DNA of 64,000 bases from positions 62,818,574 to 62,882,573 of the forward strand of contig NC_089272.1 in NCBI RefSeq assembly GCF_963678975.1. Reading direction: 5' to 3'. The notes under the pieces are model-generated. The model was not told the origin of the DNA. It made no database searches and worked only from the letters and a program-made list of their open reading frames with translations. Of this stretch, positions 12,150-24,580 are shown piece after piece (position 1 is the first letter of the stretch; every line of letters starts with the position of its first letter). The DNA is from Dysidea avara (lineage: Eukaryota > Porifera > Demospongiae > Dictyoceratida > Dysideidae). Both the position numbers and the translations under genes were made by a program.

Positions 12150-12386
12150 GTTTAAGAGATACCGTGACCTACCCTGGAAGTCATATGCATCTGATTGTGG
12201 CTGCTGGATTCTCCACGTCATACTTGTCAGGATGGGTTGTGGGTTGACAACCCATTTCCTGCAATGAGGCTGATCACATTGCTACTGGAACATACAGTAT
12301 GGAACAGTCTTATGTTCATGAATCATATGGAGATGATGTGTGTATTCTGCGAAGGCTGTGATGTCATTCTTAGATTGCCATCTTAA
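12150..12386 (+). pseudogene. possible coding remnant of unknown family
   Basis: A plus-strand frame ending at 12386 reads WLLDSPRHTCQDG, WVDNPFPAMRLITLLLEH and MMCVFCEGCDVILRLPS. This is a more protein-like composition than neighbouring random frames, with evenly spaced aromatic and Leu residues. Just upstream a different frame (RYRDLPWKSYASDCG) looks coding, and the two are separated by a frame change near 12190. I do not recognise the family. It could be chance. Confidence 0.25.
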
Positions 12387-13049
12387 GTTTGATCAATATA
12401 ATGGTGAGTTCCCCAACTATAAAGCAATTTTCTATTTCTTTTGCTTGTAGCATATTCAGATACATGAAGAGTTCTCATACTAGTCCCTACAATTCCTCCT
12501 GGTAGCATAGCGGTGTGGTTAACAGCAGGCTTCTATGTAGCCTGAACTTTGTGATATGAAAAAACTATTATGGTTGATGAATGGATAATCAATGTCATCT
12601 GCATGTGTTAAGTGCTGTACATGCTTTTATATTTATTCGTACTTTTATGATGTCATTGATGTCACACAAATTTGATGTATAACTTAAAGCTATGATATGT
12701 AATTGTACATGTATTGCTTGCGTAAGCTTGAATTAAGTGTTGTGACAGTATGTATGCAATGTACCCTTGCACAACAGTGAACATACATTTTTCCGTGCCA
12801 CAATCATCTCTCCAATGTATGTTGCTATATCACCACTACTAATCTCAAAATAATATTATTATACCTAATTACCACCAACATGGGCTCATTGGCAAGCGTA
12901 GTCTGCTCGGTCACCATGGTAACCATATTATTTACAGTCTTCATTTCTATCTGACATTTAAAAAAGAATATTTTTATGTACAAGCTTACATATACACTAC
13001 TTGACTACAATATATATACCATAGAAATTAGTGCTTATGACGTGATTTC

Positions 13050-13295
13050 CTTGTGGTGCAAGCATTAGCCGTTGTGTTTATCACGAGGTGTCAGGTCACG
13101 GTCCAAGATCGATTCTCAGTTGTGGCTACCTTTTTTTCGCACTGCAGCTATCAACTTTTGGGTTTAAATACCTCTTAAATTTGTTTGCTTTCCTAGTGTG
13201 TCGCTAGTGTCTAGTGTCGAGGTAAGCTGGCTGTGAAAGCAGTCAGCATGGTGCTGGCAGGGTTCAAACCCTGGCTAGGAACGGCCAGTCTCCTC
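13050..13295 (+). repeat. SINE-like segment with two tRNA-like heads
   Basis: Two pol III B-box-like elements occur: GGTCCAAGATCGATTCTC near 13100 and GGGTTCAAACCC near 13262. Each has an A-box-like sequence about 40 bp upstream (ATTAGCCGTTGTGTT; TAAGCTGGCTGTGAAAGC). This suggests one composite SINE or two adjacent ones. Neither folds convincingly as a functional tRNA by eye. Confidence 0.4.
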
Positions 13296-14262
13296 CCTTA
13301 ACTCCTCAAAAAGTACACAAGACAATGAACTAGTGTTGTGAAGTTTCACTGTAATCCCTCTCATTATTGAAGGTCTGTGAAGCAGTGGAGAGCAACTCCT
13401 GCATGCTCTCTTTTGGAAGTTTTTTTAATTTTAATTATTTAGGCACTATAGTTTGATGTTCCTCAATCTGATTATGAGCAACAGAATAGAATCAACAAAC
13501 TAGTTAACTGAACCCTTTTCTTGCTACACCATGACACAAACTATATTAATACTGTTTTATTATATTGTTTAGTGTTAGGTAATAGCCCCATGACTGAAGC
13601 ACGTCAGTCTGAACTGAACAGCATGCAGTGGCTATGTAGTTCATTTAAAATATGTGACTAGCCCTGTGAAATAATATAGGGCATGATCAGTTCTTTTTCA
13701 ACTCATCCTTTTTGTAGCCGGCATTATGCTATGGCAATGCAATCTTCAGCTCTTACTAAGCATTTAATATGAAAGCAAATATTCTATATAGCCCCCTGAC
13801 ATAGCATGACAGGGTGTAGCTTGTGCCCACCTTGCCCTGTTTTTTTGCAGGCCCGGTCACATAATCAACACTCCGGCTCTCTTCTTTAAAATTAACTGAA
13901 ACTCACAGAGGATCGGATAAACATTATACCACAGACAAAGCTACACATGTACACAACACACAAAAACTACAACAGTAGTAAAAATAACATTAATTTTCAG
14001 GACTAGTCATGTAGGCCAGTATCCAAGACTATTGCAAAAAATAATGTCATCAAAAAAATAAACTAGCCGTCTAGCTACCACACTGTAGCCTGGTGCTGAA
14101 AGAAGTGCTGACTATATTGTCTCCAAACCATGTCCATGGAATGTTTACAACCAGTCTATTGGTGACTGAAGCAAGAATTTAATAATACCTTCATCAGACC
14201 AAAATAATATAATGTTGACCAAGCATGATCCTTATGCCAATTCAATATTGGCAATTGGAAAG
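13296..14262. other. stretch without recognised features
   Basis: AT-rich sequence. I see no supported gene or repeat boundary. Confidence 0.4.
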
Positions 14263-14912
14263 AGTGGAAATGGAAACTGGAAATCAGAAATGGTCAAATA
14301 GTGTATCCTATAGAGAAAACCCTTGCTTAGTGGCCACCTCTTAAAAGACCACCTTCTTACAAAGACCACCTCCATACAAAGACCACATTGTAATAGATGG
14401 CTAAGGCATATAAGACCACTTCATAAAGACCACCCTCACTTAATGGTCACCTTTTATAAAGACCATTACATGGTAATATTTGATAGTTCCACCACCAAAC
14501 ATGGTTTCATTATGACTCATAGAAAGGGGTGAACATTGGTTTACACTTTCACTAAAGATCATCTGGCTGTCCATACCATCATTGCTTATAGGTTCTACCA
14601 GAATGCATGTGTCATACAAAAATAGTCCTGAAGTATAGCAACAACACAGGGGTGTAGTACATGTACTTTAATAAAGAAAACTGAGGTTTCATGTAAGGAG
14701 ATGACCTTAAGGGCCTAATCTTTTTTAAACTGAACTAGCTACCTTAAATATCTTTAGAACTTAATTACAAGGTGGTCTTTATACAGAGGTGGTCTTTGTT
14801 AAAAGGTGGTATTTAATAGGTGACCACACCAGGACACACACCACATCACTCCAGGACACAAGCATAACGATTTGACTATTTCAGTTTTCCAATTCTATTT
14901 TCCGTTTCCAGT
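14263..14912. mobile_element. TIR element with internal RAAGACCACCT repeats
   Basis: The ends GTGGAAATGGAAACTGGAAA and, mirrored, CTGGAAACGGAAAATAGAAT are followed on each side by AGTCAAAT-like and AAGACCACC / GGTGGTCTT repeats in opposite orientations. A frame at 14323-14532 translates these repeats and is not a gene. A partial copy lies at 9896. Confidence 0.6.
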
Positions 14913-15537
14913 GTTTAAAATTACTCATTCAATATTGTGTACATGCAAGCTACATAGATAACATTCCAAGTACAGCAAAGCAGAAGACATTCAGGTTTTT
15001 TGCTGCAGCTGATTCCTGACAGTACAATGATCATAATCTTATGCATGAGTATTATAGCTACACAAAAATGTCATAATGGTTTTTGGTAAAGTATATATAT
15101 GAGAATGAGAATATGAGGAGTGTGAAAATCTTTACAGCCTCGTATCCAGACCCCCACCCACTGTTTTGTGGTGACTTGTATGCTAAATTTTTGGGCTTTC
15201 TGCCCCTACATGTGCTCTCCCCAACCCACAATGAACCGTAGGGCATGTATATATATACCTGGGAGAAATATGTACAGGTTTAGTTCACAGACTCCAACAG
15301 CATTTACCTGAATTATTTATACTGTATTTATGCTGACGTTCCGGGCTATTTTGCCAGTGTCAGCACTCCTAGCACTATCCCTACCAATCTTTCTACCACC
15401 CTTAATATACCTCACTTGCATGGTAATGATTTAATCTACTAACAACAATGCCTAGCAACATTAGTGGCTGGAACAGCTTGGAAGGAAGATCGGTATGGCT
15501 CTTGACCTCCAACACCCTATATCTTATATTTCTAGTG
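14913..15537. other. stretch without recognised features
   Basis: No TIRs or exons could be supported. The minus frame at 15058-15246 has no splice or homology support. Confidence 0.4.
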
Positions 15538-15627
15538 AGACTGGATCACAGTTGCATGCTCAAGAACGTGGCTATAGCACTTCTGGTATTGAAAAGAAAA
15601 CTGTAAGATCATTGTTTGAGCTGCAGG
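15538..15627 (+). CDS. possible small isolated exon
   Basis: An acceptor-like TATTTCTAG precedes a 90-nt open segment that ends at a donor (CTGCAG|GTAGGC). It reads QLHAQERGYSTSGIEKKTVR then SLFELQ, a plausible coding composition. An upstream ATG segment (near 15449-15493, followed by GTATGG) is not phase compatible. I do not recognise a family. Low confidence. Confidence 0.2.
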
Positions 15628-16085
15628 TAGGCTGCTTGCATTGCCATGTCCTGCTTACATAGATTTTTTAACTTTAGAGCCTTCCCAGAATGGAATCTAG
15701 TAGATCTCATGGCTGAGCTTCTTTGGATCCCCTGTATAATATATTATTGTCTTAATCAGTATCATTAATATGCCATGTATCTTTTTAGGTGGCCAGTTTC
15801 GTTGTTTTAGCCTTATTGTGCTGTAGCTGAATCAGAGCAACTGATTGGTCAGAAACCCTACCTAATGCAGTGGGTGGGGTCTTGCCATGAGACCACCATC
15901 TATAGTAAGCTCCTGTTAAGAGCGAGTGCAACTTTATTTCCTGTTTATCCATTTATATGTACATCTTTAGTTTCTTGGCCAACCAAGTACAGGGTTGAGG
16001 TAAGATATTTATATTGACATATTTAAGCTGAAAAGTCATTTTGAGTTCAACAATAGGCTAAGTTACATTATGATAGCAGTGTTGC

Positions 16086-16281
16086 GGTATAGCCAGAAAG
16101 TTTGAAGAATTTGGCAAGTGAACGATGTTTTGCCAAACTAAAATCCGCCAAATCATTTGTCCAATACAAATCTGTAGTAGCTCAACAAATTTGCCAAACT
16201 TTGTTCTTGCTGAAGTCCTATCATGGCAAATTCGCCAATTCAAGTTTCCTCCTGCCAAACTTTCCGACTACACGGTATATA
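16086..16281. mobile_element. MITE with GGTATAGCCAGAAAGTTTG ends
   Basis: The left end GGTATAGCCAGAAAGTTTG mirrors the right end (reverse complement TATACCGTGTAGTCGGAAAG). The interior is made of TTTGGCAAA / TTTGCCAAA segments, like the elements at 33785-34000, 35598-35780 and 60815-61003. Confidence 0.55.
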
Positions 16282-17967
16282 GTTATGTGACTGGGCCTAC
16301 AAAAACATGGCACATTGGCACAAAACACCCCATCACATAAAACATTACATCTTGGTACTGGAATAAAATATACAGTTGCCAACAAATGCTTAAGAAGTGC
16401 TATGTGGCCATAGCACAATGACATCTAAAATTATGAATCTTTAATTTTATTAAAGTAAGCAAAATATATGTACCCAGATGCCCTATTTTCACACATTATG
16501 GTGAAACATTATTTTAAGTACTTCTTATTATTAGTTCAAGTGACCTAATTTAAGGTACTGAGAACTGATAATGTACAATCAATAACTAATATAAACACAC
16601 GAAAAGGAATAAAACAAAACAAATGGGTTAATCCTACAGCCTCAACTTATATACAAGAAAAGAGGATCCCATGCAGAGGTATATTGATAGAAGAATCCAC
16701 ACTCAGCCAGTAGTTTTTGGTGGTTCCTTTTCCTCCTGTAAATATGCAACACACATAATTACATAACTCCACGACAATACGTGTATGTGTGTCTGAGTGC
16801 TTGCATGTTTATGTTCATGACTGTCCGTGTCGTGTGCATGCGTGCGTGCTTGCATGCAACATCTGGGTACGTACCTAGTCTAAAATAGGGTAAGCAAGTG
16901 CCAACAATCCTCTTGCATAGTGGGTAAAGCTATCTTCATTGTGATAACCTTCTGTGGGTTACTACTCTGCTTGCACAAACTCATAGCTCACATACAGAGT
17001 AATGTACTACTTTTACAAACGACCCTTTACATAAGGTGCGTTTTTGAAGTTTAGCTATTATCATAGCAACTTGCTGAGATAAAATATTCCACCAGAAAAT
17101 ACAAGTGCCAAATAACCCATACATTGCTGATGTTATAGTATAGGTGTACTTTCAGAAAACCTCACAGTTTAAAACCAAGTACTCATCAATACTAGCTACC
17201 TTGTAGTCATACTAATTTAACATGTTTTATATTGACTTTAAGCAGCTTACATATTTTTCAAGTAACAACAATGATACACACACTGTACTGAAGTACTGAT
17301 GTAACAGTTACTGTTCCTGACAAGAAAAATTATGCCAATCAAACTCCACAGCTTTTATTGTGTCACTACCTGGTGGCAAATGTATCATGGGTCATGTGAT
17401 CTTAACAAGTACTTGAGTACTGATTTTACTATCCAAGTAACAAAATCCTTAACGAGTATTAGCAGTGTTTATTTTGTGATTGGGAAATAAACAGATACAT
17501 TGTTGGTACCATGATAAAAAAACACGTGTCAATAACAACACTGAAGCTAATCATCAAATTTAAATAAAGCATATTTGACCAGATAATAGCTATGGCTACA
17601 ACAAATTTCAACAAAGAGCTACTATGTGAAGGTGGCTACTATGGGGTGGTATCCTAAGATCATGAAATACACCTTAGATATGTTTTTGACCTATTTTACC
17701 TATAATGAGGTAACTTTACCTACAAAGACCTCTCTCCACAAATTATATACATGAACTCACACATTCATATATCATACAGTACGGTAGTACTGTATATTAG
17801 GGATCATGCAATTGCAATTCTGGCAGTTGGATCAAACAATGGCTTAATGGTAACTTGTATGCACGAGATAAGTTGGTCAGCGTTGCAGGTGTATGCTCTG
17901 AGCAATTAATCTCAATTGTAACAAGTGGGTATACAGGCCAGTACATCAGTGTTCATCAAATGAAATA
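16282..17967. other. stretch without recognised genes
   Basis: No exon is supported. A GTGT/GCATGCGTGC-rich simple stretch lies at about 16785-16860. The remainder is AT-rich unique-looking sequence. Confidence 0.4.
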
Positions 17968-18632
17968 GTACTAAGAACTTGCACAGTGAAGTAGCGCGAA
18001 AACAGTGCCAACTAATCAGCACGTCTCTGTTCTACTTTGCTAAGAATGAGATTTTATCCACCCTGGTATCATCTGAAACAGTTCGTTGAATTCAGACACA
18101 TGAGACTAATCAGCACATACCTGTTCTACTTTGCTAAGAACGAGGCTAAGAACGAGTTATTATCCACCAATCATCTGGAACATTCAGTTAAACTCAAACA
18201 CACAAGACACAAACAATTCAGTAACAGTGTTCATCTATAGCAGTCAGTTACACGAGAAACAAACAATTAACAGTGTTAATACCTTAGTACAAAGAACTTA
18301 CACAGCAAAGTAGTGCGTTAAGAAATGCGATTAAACCGTGCCAACATATCGGCACTTGCCCGTTCTATTTTGCTAAGAACGAGTTCTTATCGTCTTTAGC
18401 AGTCAGTTGAACACAAACACACAAGAAACAAACAATTAAAAGTGCTCATAGAATGAAATACCTTGAGTACTCACAAAGAACTTACACAGCAAAGCAGTGT
18501 GTCAAGAAACACAAGCGATTAAATTGTGCCAACTATTCAGCACACGGCCTGTTCTACTTTGCTAAGAACGAGTTCTTATCCTCCACCTGTCATCTGGAAC
18601 AATCAGTTGAACTCAAACACACGAGAGACAAA
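17968..18632 (+). repeat. tandem repeat of ~185-bp units
   Basis: Three to four diverged units share ACAAAGAACTTACACAGCAA, then TGCCAACTAATCAGCAC, then TGTTCTACTTTGCTAAGAAC and TCAGTTGAACTCAAACACAC. Frames at 18037-18313 and 18453-18708 are translations of the repeat and not genes. Confidence 0.75.
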
Positions 18633-18739
18633 CGTACCGGCCAGCACAGAGAGCCAGCAGCACGTACTAAATAAATTATTAGCACTAATGCGCCTCTATT
18701 GCGAATAAATGAACACCTTGCGTTGTTAACGAAAAGAAC

Positions 18740-19095
18740 TGGGTACAAAGGAAAGTCCATGATATATGCATTGTACATACTGCAGTTGGTAAAAAGGAAC
18801 ATCTCTCTCAGGATCAAGCAACATCAAACAGTGAAGAAATCAAGCCCATAGCTATATCCATTGTTGAGTTATGCTTGGCTGAAGGAATCAGTTAGTCAGA
18901 ATAAAAATAATTATGTTAAATAGAAAATTTTTTAAATTCCATAAAAAAAACTTTTTGGAAGGGTTTAAATTTGGGGTTAATCTGAAGACATTTTTGGACT
19001 TGGCTGTGCCTAACCAAGTTGTCATGAAGGGAAATTGAGGCTGGTTTTAGGGTGATATTTTGGAAGCCCAGTTTTGCACGATCCCTACTATACAG
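18740..19095 (+). repeat. interspersed repeat family copy (same family as 1190-1575)
   Basis: The block order matches the copy at 1190: GCATTGTACATACTGC, GAGTTATGCTTGGC, GGGGTTAATCTGAAGAC, GGTGATATTTTGG, then CCCTACTATACAGTAC. Confidence 0.6.
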
Positions 19096-19496
19096 TACAG
19101 TTATGCAGAGGACATTTTAAAAAAGAAACCATCATTAATAATGAGAACAAAATACATGCTTGAAAAACCTCAGTCACATGCGATCACAGAGACTGGTTCC
19201 AAAAATGAAAACCAGTACGTGGGCATGGCAAGAAAATACAAAAAAAATAGAATGCTATAATAGCTACTTATACACCAGAATAAAATTACACAAGATTAAG
19301 TAAGTTTTAAGTAGGGCATAGTGACACTGTATAGCTGAAGTGGCCTCTATTAAAGGAGAAGAAACCAAAGCTGAAACCTGACCCTAAGTTTGCCTGCTCA
19401 GTACTGAAGCATAATGATGTCTTTCACCATAAAGTATCAGCTCCGCCGGTGCGCTCGCTCAACCAGAACTCACCATAAACAAACCTCTGTACTAGT

Positions 19497-19542
19497 GTTT
19501 GACTATAGATTTATAAACCAGTTTATAAATCTATGGTTTGAC
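19497..19542. mobile_element. 32-bp palindromic micro-insertion with 7-bp direct repeats
   Basis: GTTTGAC (19497-19503) and GTTTGAC (19536-19542) flank a 32-bp near-perfect palindrome whose arms are TATAGATTTATAAAC and GTTTATAAATCTATG around a CA centre. The arrangement is that of an insertion with target duplication. A similar case interrupts the exon at 29721-29767. Confidence 0.55.
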
Positions 19543-19576
19543 AGTTGTTATTATAGAGCTTTACAGTGGTCAACAC

Positions 19577-19837
19577 CATAGGCGATTCTAAGGGGAAGGG
19601 GGGCTGCTGAAAAATAATTTTTCAACTCTTTTAATATAGGGAAAAATTGCAGTATAGATTGGCATTGCTATTTTTAATAATTTTCTTGTTTTTAGAATAA
19701 ATTTCAGGCTGTTTTTAAGCCTTCAACTGCAGCTTGAATCCCTAGAAATTCTGTTTTATAGTACTAGTCATGCTGTTCCCGATCGCTGTTCCCGCCTACT
19801 TGGCCCTCCCCGTTGCTCAGGCCTAGAATCTCCACTG
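19577..19837. mobile_element. hAT-type non-autonomous element with 8-bp TSD
   Basis: GTCAACAC occurs at 19569-19576 and 19838-19845. The ends are CATAGGCGATTCTAAGG and, mirrored, CAGTGGAGATTCTAGG. The 8-bp duplication and CAGTGG-type end are those of hAT elements. There is no transposase inside. Confidence 0.8.
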
Positions 19838-20130
19838 GTCAACACTGAAGGTTTGACAGACACTTGTACTGTACTGCAGCCTTTAGATTACCTAGCTTAT
19901 TAAATATTAAAACAGAATTGGAGATTTCAATAGGTAAGCATAATATTTACTTGGGGTTAGTAGCATCTACTGCACTGCATCTAAACACTCACTTTTAATA
20001 CCACAAGGCGCTACTAGATTAAAGCCAGAAGACTATACTTCAACGGGACATTTCAAACGCTTGCCATCTCTATCCGTTTCCCATTTCTCCTCGTTTCTCC
20101 GTTCCTGGTTTCTCTATCCCAGATTCATCA

Positions 20131-20172
20131 CACGTGATCGATCCGCACGTGATAACGTAATACCACCACGTG
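20131..20172 (+). promoter_or_regulatory. cluster of three CACGTG sites upstream of the ATG at 20268
   Basis: CACGTG occurs at about 20131, 20146 and 20167, within 140 bp of the putative start codon. This resembles the pair before the other transposon-associated gene (7994, 8017). A role as a shared promoter element is an inference. Confidence 0.35.
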
Positions 20173-20267
20173 TGTATTTTTTTTGTACACGAACGTTTTT
20201 TGGCACCTCGGATTGAGTCACCCTGTGAGTCGTTTTCCAGTGTTTTAGACGTCCTCTTCGCTGAGTT

Positions 20268-20800
20268 ATGCCGAGACGATTGTGTTGGCATTTTTCCCTG
20301 AAAGATACTCAGCCAGCTGATGGAGTATACATAGGCGTTGGCAACCAAGTCTTGTCAAAATATGGGCTGATAAAGGATGTGGCGCTCAGTCCTCAGGACG
20401 GAGATGAATGGATAAAAGTAAGTGTTGATGCAACACTTGATAATCATTATGTTTAATATGTTCGATTTTAATTAGGCTACTTTTCAGACAAATTCTAAGG
20501 CTAAGGTCCTGAATGTTGCAGAATTTGAGTGGAACAAGAATGAGTTTTGCAGACAATTCAAAAACTGCGGCTTAACTGAATCGTTCGTGGATATATTTAA
20601 AGGAGCTACCATTGAGATGCAGCCAAATGGAGACGATAGCAACCAACAACCAACTGTAATTCAGCCATCAAACAAGAGACGGCGCATTGAAGCCATGATT
20701 CCAGCTAGTCATAGTGTTAGACGTGCACCACAAGATCAGGATGAAAATGATGAATTTAATGGTGCCAGGATGGATGAATCTATCAGGTCATATTTTAAAG
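20268..20800 (+). CDS. exons 1-2 of the methyltransferase-like gene (N-terminal part)
   Basis: Exon 1 (20268-20417, 50 codons, phase 0) starts at ATG with MPRRLCWHFSLKDTQPADG and ends at AAA|GTAAGT. Exon 2 (20476-20800) follows acceptor TTTTAATTAG, reads ATFQTNSKAKVLNVAEFEW and, after a Lys/Arg patch (SNKRRRIEA, a possible nuclear localisation signal), an acidic stretch (QDQDENDEFNGARMDESIRS), and ends AAAG|GTACTG in phase 1. Both are open throughout, so any decay is downstream. No domain is recognised in this part. Confidence 0.6.
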
Positions 20801-21177
20801 GTACTGTAGATGTTTTGTTTATAAAATATACAGCAAACAGTGGTCATGCATCATATAACTGCCTTGCCATGGCCAAAATGGCATTTCTCTTCCTTTAACC
20901 CTCTAACCGTCACAACCGCCATATGGCTGATAACTTGCGCACTGGGTATAATTTCCTCTTCGCTACAGCTTGTTTGTGTGTTTAATAATCTTACCATAAA
21001 ATTCTTACACCCTCAGAGTCTCGGTTACTGGGGTAAATGGATCCTTCGCAGACTATTGCATGAAAGTTACATAATCATGGCAATGTCTTGTTGTGAAAGA
21101 AGACTAGCTAGTTTATTGGTTGTTTGAGTTGTTAATAGTGTATCGTTTAAAAGGAATAAGCAAAGGTGATCTGTGCA

Positions 21178-21946
21178 GGCTTGGGGTCAAATACTTTGAA
21201 AAGTATTTAAATACAAATACTCTGAAAGTATGGAATACAAATACGAATACTTATACCCAGGGTGTATTTGAAATACAAATACTATTAAAAGCATTTAAAT
21301 ACTTTTATAATACTTGATCCTTTGATCTGAACTACACCTTACACAACCACCCAATAGTACACACCTCTGTTTTAATATTGTTCTAATAAAATTTCAAATG
21401 TATGGTAAACATAACTGTAACATTATAATGCCAGAAAACAATTGGAGTATATGGACTTCTTGCTCTTCTTAGATGACATTTTTGAACTATATGTTGCAAG
21501 GTTTGAATGCTCATACCAACAGTTCATAATATACAGTAGAGAGGGAGGAAGAGTGTCCAACGCTATATCTCCCTTGCTCTCTACATTATGAACTCTTGCT
21601 AGTACTTATATACTTACTATTCAACTTCAAAGAAAAGTAAGTTCTTTATAACTCTTCCCATTCAAAGAAATTGAATAATTAGCGTTTGATATATTTTTAC
21701 AGATTAAGGTGTCAATAAGTGAAAGAGATCATCTTCCAACAAAATATATTTTACAGATTAGGTCATACAGATTCTCTTTCAAGCAAAAGTATTTGAGATA
21801 TTTTCCAGAAAGTACTTAAAGTTTTTACATGAAGTGTTTAAATACAAATACATGTTGTTTCAAAACTTCATAATACAATTACAAATACTCAAAAATAGTA
21901 TTTAAATACAGCTAAATACAAATACTCATGTATTTGACCCCAAGCC
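21178..21946. mobile_element. TIR element (GGCTTGGGGTCAAATAC) with TGCA duplication
   Basis: The ends GGCTTGGGGTCAAATAC are inverted at each side, with TGCA at 21174-21177 and 21947-21950. The interior is rich in AAATACAAATAC repeats in both orientations and contains a nested element at 21517-21598. It lies in the intron between exons 2 and 3 of the methyltransferase-like gene. Confidence 0.7.
21517..21598. mobile_element. 82-bp member of the CAAGAGTTCATAATA family
   Basis: The ends are CAACAGTTCATAATA and, mirrored, CAAGAGTTCATAATG. Flanks are CTCATAC and CTAGTAC, a possible 7-bp duplication with two differences. It is nested within the element at 21178-21946. Confidence 0.55.
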
Positions 21947-21948
21947 TG

Positions 21949-22860
21949 CAATGGGGACAGGTACAAGCTACTTTTTCAAGACACGGCATGGTGGCCGTGC
22001 ATTTCTTTACGCATACGCATTGGCGTAAACTCGAACAAGCTAGACTTGATGTGAATTGTTCCATGACGTAGCGACTTAGAACTGTATTAGTAATAGTATT
22101 ATATACTCTCAGCTAATTTGATAGAGATAGTACATGTATGCCACGGGGCTTGGTCATGATGTCACAGTGTGTATGCTGCATGTATACTTGTTCATATGGC
22201 TTAGTTCCAGTAAATCATTTAAGTTAAGCACTGTCTTTATTAACAAAAGATATTTTAAAAGTAATAGAATACTTTTTGTTACTGTCATGTTGTGCAATGT
22301 GTTGCTCTTATGTTTTAAAATTACTTATAAAATATATTATATGTTACATTTTAGCAATGAGTGTTAACTAATATGTACATAGCTAGGTTGTTTTGTACAG
22401 TGTACCTGCAGATGTACCAGTAGACATTTAAACCCTGATAAAGTTCCTGAATTTTCTTTCTACTGTTAATACTTTCAAATTCTAAAACAAATTCATGTTT
22501 AAAACATTGTGTGATTTGTTTTTCCTGTAATTTACTGCAAAATCTGGCATAATTCTAGATATTGTGCAATGTCAGATTACAGAGGTGACTTGTTAATCCA
22601 ACAACCTCCTTAATCCAGCAAAATTTATGGCTCCCATTGAGCATCGGATTAGAGAAGTTTGACTGTACAAGTTGTCTGGGCTGCGTGTACTTACCAAGCA
22701 GTATTTGAATGAATTCTCTACAGTATATTCACAGTCTACAATTTACGGTATATCCCATATGCTATAACACAGGTATTTTTACTGCTTAATTCTCACATAA
22801 CTACTGCATGCTAATTTTTGTGATTTTCACACATAATTTTTTGGTATTGCCTGTAGGTAG
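21949..22860. other. intron sequence without recognised features
   Basis: This lies between exons 2 and 3 of the methyltransferase-like gene. The frame at 22134-22367 is hydrophobic and unsupported. A TTGACTGTACA / AATCCAGCAAA segment near 22600 may be an old MITE fragment. Confidence 0.4.
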
Positions 22861-23757
22861 AACAACTAGACGAAAGAATGATTTTCTTTCTTGCTACTCT
22901 ACCAAATGAAACCTTTGTTATATTATCAAGCATTTTTAAGAAATACTTGAATGGAGAATTCCAGAATGTGCCCAGAAGTAAAAAAAGGTATAAAGTCTAG
23001 TCTTGATTTAAAAGGATCTACTTTCAAACCTTTTCGAGCATTAGACATTTCCACCATCCATGAGCTATTATTAAAAATAGAAGACGAGACAATGACAATA
23101 AAGGAAGCAATGATGCAGTGTGGTGACATAAAAAAGCTGCACAAGATACAGCAAGTATTCGTTAAAGGAATGGAATTGGATACGTGGGAGAAGGCTGTTG
23201 AGGTATATCCTCAATTTGCGACGGCCGAGAAGCTTGAACCATTTAAGCATCTACATTTTTCAAAGGCTGAACTACCTCCTCAGTTTCTCAACTATTGCCA
23301 ATATATTAAGACTCCTGGTAATGTTAGTGATATCAATACAGACAAGTTATTTTCATTTAACTACTTGGATTGCACCAGCATATTTTGGAAGAACAGCATT
23401 TCAAACATTACCGTTAATGCCATTGACACTATATTTACAACTACAACGGTTAGGTTCACAGGATTTACTCTAGCTGTACTGGATTATGCTCAATCAAATG
23501 ATACAGACACTGACCAGGTTTTTATCCAGCACATTATGTGTTGCATACTTTTGAATTATGTTTCTTTTAGATGCTGGATGAGATTAAAACTTCAATGAGG
23601 ATAGTGCGTGGAGTAAATTACAGCGTTGGGAAGCAACACTTTACAGTAATAGTACTTTGCTATCTCTCACAGCTTAGCACCTTTTAAGCTGCCCTAAATG
23701 ATGTTTATGGTGAAACTCAGATGGCTGTATGTTCACTACCTGTAGAAAAAAGAAGAG
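22861..23757 (+). pseudogene. exons 3-4 of the methyltransferase-like gene, with frame slip and stop
   Basis: Exon 3 (22861-23517) follows acceptor GCCTGTAGGTAG in the phase left by exon 2 and reads EQLDERMIFFLATLPNETF. At the 7-A run 22980-22986 the frame must shift (one A too many) to continue into GIKSSLDLKGSTFKPF, TMTIKEAMMQCGDIKKLHKI and DTWEKAVEVYPQFATAEKL. It ends CAG|GTTTTT. Exon 4 (23571-23757) follows TTTCTTTTAG, reads MLDEIKTSMRIVRGVNYSVG, hits TAA at 23685-23687, and is open again afterwards in the same frame (AALNDVYGETQMAVCSLPVE) to a GAG|GTATATG donor. The open frame beyond the stop argues for recent inactivation. Confidence 0.6.
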
Positions 23758-24580
23758 GTATATGCACACATTATATGTATGTGTTTCTATATACGTATTT
23801 ACTATATACATTTAACACTGCAATGATCCTTTAAACTAGAGGAGGCTCAACACACTTTTCATTAGCTGATAAGATTATATAAAGTACTTTAGGGAGCTAT
23901 CAATAAAAACTAGGTGCTAATCAAAAGCTTTTCTCATGAAAATTTAATAGCACTGAATGTAGTTGGTTGGCAATTGGAGCCATCATATCACATGATGAAG
24001 AGCTTGTCTAAAATTGCTTTTAGTTTTCCACCACATGGCTTTACATGCTGGATTGTGAATAATCGAATCAATGTGTTACAGTAAGCTATACGGATATATG
24101 TGGTTGTTTAGATCTTAACAATAGGGTGGCTGATTCAAAAACGTTATCTGTACCTTGTATTGTCAACTTTGGAATTGATAACAATATCTGTGTTGTTAGT
24201 ATAATGGACACCTTATGACCGACCAATTTTGACATGTTTTTACTGTTTGTCCTAGTGGTAAAGGTTGTATTGGTAGAGGAGAGACCTCAGAAATAGTGTC
24301 TGATATAGAAGGTCCCTTAAAAGAGGTTCAATTAATTGATATAATTATCAATATTGGTAAATTTTTGCCTTAGTTTTTTTTAATTAGCAGATATTTTACT
24401 GAGAGTTATCAGCCTGGTGAAGCATAATAGATACAGCTTCAATTCACACGATTGTAGTATTCATACTGAATAATTTGATGCTCTAACCTGTAGTCGATGT
24501 GTAATTGTAATTGTTTCTGTCTGTCATGAAACACGTGTTACACAGGGCCAGATAGATTTCACATTTTATTGTTTTTGTAG

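Noticed and set aside
12493-12560. tRNA-like sequence with TAGCATAGCGGTGTGG (A-box-like)
   Set aside because: No B-box at the right distance and no cloverleaf by eye; at most a SINE fragment.
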